From Panicum virgatum (taxonomy: Eukaryota > Streptophyta > Magnoliopsida > Poales > Poaceae), in NCBI RefSeq assembly GCF_016808335.1, contig NC_053150.1:42435607-42499606 (forward strand): DNA of 64,000 bases. The letters are read 5' to 3'. The translations under genes and the position numbers were made by a program. Of this stretch, positions 55,681 to 64,000 are shown one piece after another. The notes under the pieces are model-generated. The model was not told the origin of the DNA and made no database searches. It saw only the letters and a program-made list of their open reading frames with translations. The stretch's first letter is position 1. Each line of letters begins with the position of its first letter.

Positions 55681-58496
55681 ATTCAAGTTCTTAGACAATT
55701 TTATCTATCATGCCTCACTGTTTTTCACTGTACTGCAGGTATCCAGCAGGAAAGGAAAACTGCGTGAGGTCAAATACTAAAAGTGGAAAGCTGCTGTGGT
55801 TTGCCTTCCCAAAATAGTGCAGCCGTACAGATAGGCTAATTTTACGACCGGTCGTAAATTAGCTGGGTTATAAAGAACCCCATCACATAGTGTTATTATT
55901 TAGGTAAATTAATGTTATTATTTAAGCAAATTATTATTTCTATATAAACAATATATTGTTATTATTTAGGTAAATTAATGTTTCTGTTATTTTCATACTA
56001 TAATAGTTATACTTGGATAAACAGAGTTCATAACACTATTCGAACAGAGTAAGTAGTTTGATAAGTATATATTATTTGCTGAGGATATATGCCATTTTAT
56101 CACAGTTATGATTGTTTGATTGTTTAATGAGTTCCTAGTTCTTACCAAATCAGGATATCACGAGTTTTGTTATAGTTTGCCCACCTATTAGCGATTGTTT
56201 ATGAACTGGTCTTATTTATTTGCTCTTTTTCTATCACTCAATGTATCTGAACTTTCCTTCGATTAATTGTGAGAATCAAAACTGTGCTACTGTGACTTTT
56301 GGAGTTTGGCATACTATCCTAGTATTTTCAGCTTATCACCAACAGAGTTAAGCATATTGCGGTCATGTTTGATGTCATTGGTTATACAACTGTGTATCCT
56401 CTGTTTGGTTTAAGCGCATAGTCATTCTTGGTCCAAGTACTTTAGATACGCAAAGTATTGTTATTAGTTAGGCAAATTATTGCTATTACTTAAGTTAATT
56501 ATTATTTTAAGATAAGCAAATTACTGTTCTTCAGTTTAAATTAATATGCAAAGTAGTATTCCTTTAGCAGCAGCTGCGCCCTATGTTGTTTATGTTAACA
56601 TAGCCTTCTTTTTTGTTTTATATGGGTTCATCAAACCACTAGCAACAGTTTTCTACTGCTAGTTTAAGGTCGAAATAACAGTAGTTTTCTTTTGCCAGAC
56701 GTTCAAACATGCATAATGGGAAACAACTTTGGCTGATCTGTTTTGATCTGGGCAACATAGTTGTTCAGGGTCAGTGTAACAGCCTTCGCAAAAGGGTTAA
56801 TCTAGTTGCAAAGTATATGTTTGTTCAAGTCATTTGCTAGCCCTTTGTTGCATTGTTCGTAACCTTTCTTTTACTATGACTTTTTACTTTGCAAATGCAG
56901 ATTATGTGGGGGTGAAGCAATGGGGGGAACTTGACGTTCATTGATAGTGCAAATAGGCCTCAGCTTGTGCAGAGGTTTAAAGAGCTTTCCATCCGGCTTA
57001 AGGTTAGTGTTCGAAATGTGCTTGAGTACTGCTTGTGTTTACATTATGCTGCAATGTAAACATATCGTTGCATGTTACCATACGGGGTTTATCATGTGTG
57101 GTTTGTGGAGCATGTTTTTCCCTTAAGCAAAGTTCGCTTAGATGTACTGTCCTGACTTTTTCCTATTCTATTTCTTAGATCGCCACTATGCAGCAGTGAA
57201 GGTGCAGCTCAACCATGATTTGATTTCTGCCCAGCTCGATAGTGGTTGCAGTAGCTTCAACTTTTAGTCCATGCAACAGCGGAGGCAGTCATGATTTTTG
57301 TCTATTGACTCTGGATATTTAGAATTTAGATGGGTGAAAATGCCTATGTACATGTTGCTAATTTGATTACTGTTTTTCAAAACTTTGGTTATGAGATCCT
57401 AAAAGTTGCTTTTTCACTGAAACCGTTGAGTTGAACTGCCAGTATTAACATGATAGAAAACATCCAGAAGCAACTAGATTAGGGGGTGGGCAGTGAGCTG
57501 GCGGCCAGCAGTGATGACTGCATCATGGTGCCCAGCTCGCTGCGTGGGGAAAAAGTCAGCTGGTAGCAGCTATTTTTTTGGCAAAAAAGGGGAAAAGATA
57601 GTTGGTGACTGTTGCGACTTTCTCAAAATGGAGCGGCCGTACGGAGAGACTAAATTACAGCCGGCCGTAAATTAGCCAAGTCCCTAATTTTATGCACCCG
57701 CTGGCATTTGGCGTAATCCAATTTGACCAATACAAGTGACCAGATGCTTTCCCACATTGCTGTCTGCTCGGCGGCGGCGGCGGTGCTGCCTGCTCGCAGC
57801 TGCGCCACCGGGACGGCCGCCCCGAGCCATGCCGCGTTGTCGGGTGAAGCCAGAAAATTAAGCTACCGGGGTCGACTCCGTATTACTGGGGGTCAGATGT
57901 ACAAATGAACAGTGGTAAACGGTATTTTTCACTAGATTTGACAAATTTCGTCAGGGTCCGGTGACCCCAGCAGGTTAAGGCAGCTTCGGCGGTGGCGTTA
58001 TCTGCCGCCGCTGCCTGCTCGACGTCGCCCGCCACCATCTGCATCGTTGTCTTCTCGGCGGCGACGCCGCCTGCCCGGGTGCCTGCTCTGCGCCTCCGCT
58101 CCTCGTGTGCCACGCTGATCGCCCGTGGGGTCGCTGTGCTGCCGCGAAAGCCGCCTGCGAGCCGCGCTGATGCCCATGCATTGCCGGAGAAGATGTTGAA
58201 TCTCCCCACCGTTCAACATTTCAATCCAGATTTCAACATTGTGTGGTTTCACTATCAATATTTGTGCTATTATGTTTCAACATTTTGTGTCAAATATTGA
58301 ATATGTTAACGAAAACATTGAATATGATGAGAGGAAATATTGAACATGTGTTCAAATTAATTGGGCCAAAATGGGGTTTGAAGATGGATAAATTATCTAT
58401 CTTTCACAAGATGGATATAAAGCTCTGCGATACTCCCTCCATCTAGAACATAATTAACAAACTCATGCCTGTTGACCAAATTTATATTAAATAGTA
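55681..58496. other. AT-rich repetitive DNA
   Basis: No gene is supported. A direct repeat of TGTTATTATTTAGGTAAATT lies at 55891 and about 55957. A perfect 18-bp palindrome, TTTACGACCGGTCGTAAA, is at about 55840-55860, and a related block lies at 57625-57680. A GC-rich patch at 57765-58195 has frames on both strands without a domain. CAACATT/AATGTTGAA strings cluster at 58195-58350. Confidence 0.45.
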
Positions 58497-58655
58497 CTCC
58501 CACCCTCCCAAAATACTTGTCATTTTAGGGGTCCATGTGGATGTCTAGGTTCATAGCATCTTCAATAAACCTGGACAAGTATTTGTCTAGGTTCATAGCA
58601 TCTTCAATGAATGTGGTAAAAAGCTAGAATGACAAGTATTTTGGGACGGAGGGAG
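58497..58655. mobile_element. Stowaway-type MITE (159 bp)
   Basis: The ends are CTCCCACCCTCCCAAAATAC and (minus strand) CTCCCTCCGTCCCAAAATAC, and TA precedes the left end. Inside, TGTCTAGGTTCATAGCATCT is tandemly duplicated. A further CTCCCTCCATCTAGAACATA at 58432 just before it may be a remnant of another copy. Confidence 0.75.
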
Positions 58656-58716
58656 AATTAATATTTATGTGTCTAAATAATTTAATTATGAAAATATATT
58701 TTATAACTAATGTAAT

Positions 58717-59768
58717 TGTTGGGGAAATAGGGGAAAAGGACGATGGGCCATTACCTGACCACTTGGGCCTGCCTATGGCCCAGCTCCTCAGCCCACGAGA
58801 ATCTATCCGGGACCATGAAGGGACGGAGAATAATGACAATGCCCTGTCGCGAGACGAGGACACCGACGCGCGTCATAAGTAAACATGTGGCTTCCGGAGG
58901 TCCATCCCTCCCCTTTCGGAGTCGGACGTCCTGGAACCACTTCCGGGGGCCGGCCGACGATAAAAAACATCCGTCCATCCCCCGAGGGGTCCTCTCGGAC
59001 TGGCAAGGTGAGCCCTATCCCGGCGGGCGCAGCGGAGCCGAGAAAGGCAAGGTCGGGCCCTCCCCAGAAGGCATCCGCCCGAAGACCACCGTCCCCTTGG
59101 AGGGTGTCTCCGAAAGGATCAATTTCTTTCTAAGTCAGCCCCAGTCATCAGGGCGGCTCCACCAGGGTATCAAGAAACGAACACGTGTGCGGGGGAGGGC
59201 CCCGCCGGTGAAAAGACCCTTTGCCCCCGGGAGCCGTACTGACACGCCTCCCTCTCTGGGCTCCGTACAGTGAGGGCACAATTGACTTCTCCCCAAGACA
59301 AACCCTAGGGGTATAATAGGAATCTGGGTCATCTATCCCCTTTGGCCTATAAATAGAGGCCCCATATAGACCTCAAGGGATACTTGAACCAAGTCTGCTA
59401 GCCACTCAGTACCTAGAAGCCCTTGAGACCGGCTCGTAGCCTTCTCAGGGCCCACAAACACTGTTTGGGCTATTGTAACCACCAACAGTTGGCGTCGTCC
59501 GTGGGGACAAGAGTGACTGAGAAGCCGCAAGATGGCACCAGCGACGAGAAAGAAGGCCGGTTCCGGAGCGGAAGCGCCCAGCGGCTCCGGAACCCTACCT
59601 TTCGAAGTGGGTCCGCCGTCGGAGGATCCCATCGCGAAGGATGCCCTGCCAGAAGGAGGGGAGGACGACTCCGACAGAGTCTCTTTGGGTCTGGAGGTCG
59701 AGCGGAGCGTGCGGGCGTGCCGCTACGGCGTGCGACAAGATATCGCTTATATGGACGATCTTATTGAG
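58717..59768 (+). mobile_element. Ty3/Gypsy 5' LTR plus gag stub, no 3' LTR
   Basis: The LTR (58717-59487, 771 bp) begins TGTTGGGG and ends ACCAACA, with CCTATAAATAGAGG near 59346 as promoter. Directly after it GTTGGCGTCGTCCGTGGGG is a Gypsy-type primer binding site. The internal region is only about 280 bp. GTAAT lies just before the LTR (58712-58716) and again at 59769-59773, where similarity to an element stops. No 3' LTR is seen in the window. Confidence 0.75.
59532..59768 (+). pseudogene. Truncated Gypsy gag N-terminus
   Basis: An ATG 44 bp after the LTR begins MAPATRKKAGSGAEAPSGSG and reads an acidic, low-complexity N-terminus to about residue 79 (YMDDLIE), where the element ends and flanking DNA begins. 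There is no capsid core or zinc knuckle. It is the start of a Gypsy gag cut off by truncation. Confidence 0.55.
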
Positions 59769-59773
59769 GTAAT

Positions 59774-62700
59774 CAGGAGTTTATGGTTGTTGATACTGGT
59801 AGGGTAATTGCTTTTTATCAAAGTCATGGTGATCAACATTGTGATGAAAGAACTTGCTGTCACCACTACTGTCTTTATTCCCCTACAATCAGGAGTTTAT
59901 GCTGTGTTGCTTCGTGCTCCTACTTGTTGGTTCGTACGCACGCGTATAGAGATAAGTTTTGGGGAGTTATTTGGTAATTTTGATGGATTTGCTCCATGGT
60001 GTTTGGGTGTCTGCGTGCGTGCAGGAAGAGCGTGGGGGGAAGCGCACCCTCCATATCGTTGGGAGCAGCAGCTCGGACTACCTGCATCAATGGTGCGCCA
60101 CTTTGTTTGGTAGATTCAGTCTGTGTCGAGACGAACGAGGAAGCATTGTTGTTGACGTTGCTATCTGTTTTTGGTTGGTCATTGTTGCAGTGAAGAGGCT
60201 GCATTTGGTGATTTTTTTTATGACAGCGACGACCGGGAGGATGAGGTGTTGGAGAGTCATCAGGTTGTGATCCTTCTAGCACGGCTGGCTCGGCTAGCAT
60301 CATCCAATGCAGTATGTACTGAAAACCAAATATGTTCCCCCTATCATCCCCAATATGTTCATGCATTTTCATGTTGGTTTTTTTAGGAGAAGGCAATTTC
60401 ATGTATATCGTTAGGCAATAATACTTCTTGGCAGAGGCAAATTCATGCATTTGATTAGGCAACATTAATGAACATTTTTTTACATCTAAAGCATTTACCC
60501 TATCAACTATCATTCTATTATGTGGTTTCTGAATTAGGCATAATTCTTATAGTAGAAGGCAAATTCATGTATTACATTAGGCAACTTCATTGAATAATTA
60601 TTTTTTGCCTGCCATTTGTGTTAAGTTGCTCCTAAGTTCATTATAATATGCCTACAACTTCTATCAAGAATGCTTATTGTTGTATGAGTAAAGTATCATC
60701 CAAATATATAGTTGAGCAAAATGTTCTGTTTATTCATCATGGGGCCATCCTCGGCTGGCATGGTGCGGGGATGAAGGCTGCAGACTCGGTGGTGCAGCGG
60801 GGATGCTTCATATCTTCAGCTTCGAGGTGAGCTGCTTTCCTTTACAAGATTTGCCGACAGCGTCGGTAGTTTAGAGCTCGGAGCTTGTGGATTTTGGGGC
60901 AAACTGTTCTGGAAATTACTAGGCTGAGCATGCTCTAGGAGGAATTGGTATGAGCTGATACGCATCTTGTGTTCAGAGGTTGACTGGGATATTTGGCTTG
61001 CTGCTGCATACCTTTCTACTATCTAAGCAGCTTCTAATCTCCTTGCCATGTGCTGTATTTTCTTATCTACTGCTGACCATCATTTGGTGGTGATTGATAT
61101 TTGTGTCAGATCATTTGCTAATCTTATCATCTATCAGATTAATGCTCAGCTGATAGAGGTAGAAGTTGTTTACATAGTAAACTAGTTATGATTTGTCCAT
61201 AAAAATCTATAAGAATTGACAGCTCAGTTATATGTTGCAAGATTTGGTAAAACTAGATTGGGAAATTATCATTTCAGGAAACTGTCATGAGCATTGATAT
61301 ATCAAACAAAAAGGTGCAAATGTAACCTGAACAATTAATTTCCCTACAATAATTTTGGGTACCGTGCTACCCGAAGTGTTTGGGTTTTTCGGGCTTGGGT
61401 TTTTTTGGGTTCGGGTAATTTGGCCAGCCCTGCATCTCTCTGTCTTTTTTCTTCGATTTTGTCTCTCTTCCTTTTTTATTTTGAATTGTGTACTAGGAGC
61501 TGATAATCAAAGGGTGGGATTTTCATGCATGGAGATTTCATTTAGGGAAGACCATATGTTTGCTTTGCTACATGGGAAGGTGACTAACGGGGTGAGTTTG
61601 TGACATAAGAAATTTGGATGTTGTGGTTCAATTCGGGTATTACATTTCATCCATATTTTCAGATAGGGGATTCTTAATGCACATAGATTTGATCTTATTC
61701 AGGAGATCAGGTTCTTTTGCAATAATCTCAATGTAAATTTATCCAAAATATCATGTTCTTTTGACTAATATTCTTGGTCTATCAATAAATCGCATGCATT
61801 GCATTAGTTTGGCCATAAGATCTAGCCATGATGCACAACAAATTGATACACACCTAGTATTGTCAGATTAACATGCAGCAGGAAATGTGAGCACTGAGCA
61901 GAGCATGTGTCGCAAAAAGCAGTATATCACTTGAAACGGCTTGTCACTGATTTTACCCTTGTCAAGCCGTGACAATATTTTAAAAGCTATGACTGCTTTT
62001 TGTTTACTTTGGTTTAGGTACATTACTTCTGTTGGTTAGGCAAAGTACTTTTATCTGTATGCAACTTATATTAATTCAAAAGACAAATTATCCATCTTAT
62101 ATTAGCATATTTGTGTTCTACTCTAGCATTTTTCCGTATTTGCATGACCATGTTCAGAGGAATTTTCTGCTCCAATGGTTAAAGATTATAGAGGGAGACA
62201 AACCTGGACAGTGGACACTGCAGCCTGGTTCTAACACCTAGTTTGGCCTCCTTAACCATGTTGTTTAACCAGTAGGCAAAATCGACAAGTAATTTATGTA
62301 TAATAGTTTAGCAATTTTGCTCTTTCGATTTTAGCATTTTTTGTGTTCTCATGATAGCATTCTCATGGAATTTGATGTATTTTATTTTCTCACTTGCCCT
62401 AAGTTACTTTTTGAGTCCATTATATCTCATCTTTTTATGCACAATATATCTTATGAAATAGTCTTAGGCATTAGTCGAGCGTACCTTGTTTTTAGCTTTT
62501 GTTTTCTGATCAATGACTTGAATTCTTGCCTTCTATTTCAATTAGGCACATATAGTATTTTTCAACCTAGTAGATTTGTAATGCACCATATACCCTATCT
62601 ATTGGCTAATTTTTGTTCCATACAATCTAGTGATGAATCAGCTTGCATATGTTGAAAGGAAAAAATTTATGTTTGCGCTGTTAAATATGTCATTTATAAT

Positions 62701-63000
62701 TGCTTTGCAAAATTCCGACATGTGTACCTTCAGTACAAATTACCATGCAACATTATGAACTATACTGGTTTCTAGGACTTCCCTCTAGAATAATTTTTGT
62801 GATTGATATCATTCTTTACTTTTATAACTCGCTTGGCAATCTAGTGTACTTCAGTAATTTTATATCTAGCAATGATTTTGGCATGCTTACTCTTCTGCGT
62901 TCAGTAAACCTGAGGGTCTAAGATAGCTATGTACAACAAATATGCAATTATAGAATAGTCAGAGAACTAAATAGCATTATTAAGAACAATAGACGTGTGA
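59774..63000. other. AT-rich composite region with scattered exon-like pieces
   Basis: No complete gene is visible. TTAGGCAA-type repeats occur at 60400-60610 and near 62036. GGTTCGGGTAATTTGGCCAG at about 61410-61430 resembles a hAT terminus. Exon-like pieces are listed separately. Confidence 0.4.
60028..60262 (+). pseudogene. Unidentified two-exon gene fragment
   Basis: After an acceptor (GCGTGCAG) the frame encodes EERGGKRTLHIVGSSSSDYL and HQ to a donor at about 60093. After an acceptor at about 60190 (TTGTTGCAG) the phase-matched frame encodes EEAAFGDFFYDSDDREDEVL and ESHQ to a donor (CAG|GTTGTG) at about 60263. The splice phases agree and the composition is protein-like, but I do not recognise the family. 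It may be a captured fragment like the SEC10 piece. Confidence 0.35.
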
Positions 63001-63600
63001 AATATGTAATTATATATAGAAGCCTGGTGGCTTTTTGTCGGGTGTGGTCCAACAATTGGCCTGATTGGCTCGGCTCGGCCTGCGGACGAGCGTGGCCCGG
63101 ACAGATGGCCATGATACGTGCTTCATTGGTCGGAGGAGACAGGAGAGCCCCCATCGTGGCGGGGCTCCAAGTGCCGCGGCAGATGCCTGGCCGGCGGTCC
63201 ATTTCCGCCCCATCCCCGAAGTTTCGGGCCAGTGAGGTGGATGCCATCTGGGTCGTGAGCCTCGTGGCTGCCGGAGGTGCGGCTGCCCTCTCCGCTGTTG
63301 AAGACGCCTGAGCTGAGGCTTCCTCGGTTTAGAAAAAAAATGACGCGCTCGGAAAGCGGCCATGGTGCAGGAACGTGCAGCCACAAACACCACGTAAGCG
63401 GCGACCATGGCGGCCTCGGCGGCAACGTCCTGCGAGACGCCGGAGGCATGCACGTCGGGGATGACTTGATGCCATCGATGTACAGTGACATCTCTGTTCC
63501 TGTGTGCTCGGACGAGGCACTAATTGATGGAGTTCTTGGTACAGAATTACAGATGGATTAAGAACCATAGTTGCTTACCAATTATGTCAACTAGCCATTT
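63001..63600. other. GC-rich segment near the right edge
   Basis: Open frames exist on both strands. A minus-strand frame reads DVHASGVSQDVAAEAAMVAA onward (about 63340-63450) with coding-like composition, but I cannot name it. Confidence 0.3.
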
Positions 63601-63654
63601 TCTTTCTAGTTATTCTCCTCTGCGTTTGCCACAGATTCATGTGTTTAGTGCTGA

Positions 63655-63783
63655 TTAGTACCGTGTCGTTAGTCTTGTCGTGATTGAGGACAACAGCATC
63701 TGAAAGTCTTTGTGAATGCAGTCTGTGATGTCCTGCATGTACTCGATGAGGGGCCTGGTTCCGTGGTGGATGTTGCAGATCAC
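63655..63783 (-). pseudogene. Possible Copia gag fragment with LTR-like DNA beyond it
   Basis: On the minus strand a 42-codon frame contains HGTRPLIEYMQDITDCIHKD and ends in a stop at 63655-63657. The string PLIEYMQDI resembles part of the Copia Gag capsid region. The DNA to its right (63830-64000), read on the minus strand, has LTR-like features (GGCATGTATATATTGTACAG). The evidence is short and the call is tentative. Confidence 0.28.
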
Positions 63784-64000
63784 CGATGTTGCCGTTCATG
63801 GATGCACCCTCTGTTCTTCTTCTCTCAATCTCAGCGGAGAGCGATGCATGACTGATAATGTATTGTGAAGTGAAAAGTGAACAGAGAAAATGAAATGAGA
63901 AAATGGAATGGGATGTTCTCATTGATGGGGGTTCTGTACAATATATACATGCCCAAAGGACAGGTTGGCCCTTGGAGGCACCCTTTCCGCAAAGGATGGT

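Overview
The window is nuclear plant DNA, almost certainly from a grass (Poaceae) and probably a panicoid. The signs are spliced genes with GT-AG introns, GC-rich first exons, a cytokinin oxidase with grass-type features, a Sirevirus-type Copia element with CACCGGTT-type palindromes in its LTRs, and dense MITEs of the grass GGCC-GTGTTTAG, Stowaway and Tourist types. I see no bacterial features, rRNA, tRNA or CRISPR array.

Layout. (1) 1-6 kb: an F-box/LRR gene (exons from 586) preceded by the last 30 codons of what looks like a tandem paralogue. Its 3' half is unusual. One donor faces three phase-matched acceptors, one of them created by a SINE target-site duplication. The SINE holds a 283-bp TRIM retroelement, and a downstream exon encodes six perfect 22-residue repeats. 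(2) 6-17.8 kb: MITEs, GC-rich intergenic DNA and a complete three-exon cytokinin oxidase/dehydrogenase gene of the CKX11 type (12003-14459). (3) 17.8-33.3 kb: a nest in which a MITE is split by a small non-autonomous CACTA element, itself split by a 13.1-kb, very young Sirevirus (Copia) with gag, pol and a long third ORF. The CACTA carries a probable homogentisate dioxygenase exon fragment. (4) 33.6-35.4 kb: a second small CACTA element carrying an intron-containing piece of an INDETERMINATE-domain (IDD) zinc-finger gene, with a chimeric ORF that stays open. (5) 38.6-42.3 kb: a hAT element with a decayed transposase on the minus strand. (6) 42-50 kb: intergenic DNA with minisatellites and MITEs. 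(7) 52.6-53.1 kb: a PIF/Harbinger transposase remnant on the minus strand. (8) 55-64 kb: AT-rich composite repetitive DNA with TTAGGCAA-type repeats, a captured SEC10 (exocyst) fragment, unidentified exon-like pieces, and a Gypsy 5' LTR plus gag stub.

Only two host genes look functional: the F-box gene, whose 3' end is in flux, and CKX. The rest is mobile DNA. The main themes are transposons remodelling a host gene's 3' exons and small DNA transposons carrying host gene pieces. All splice sites, repeat boundaries and similarities were read by eye without database searches.
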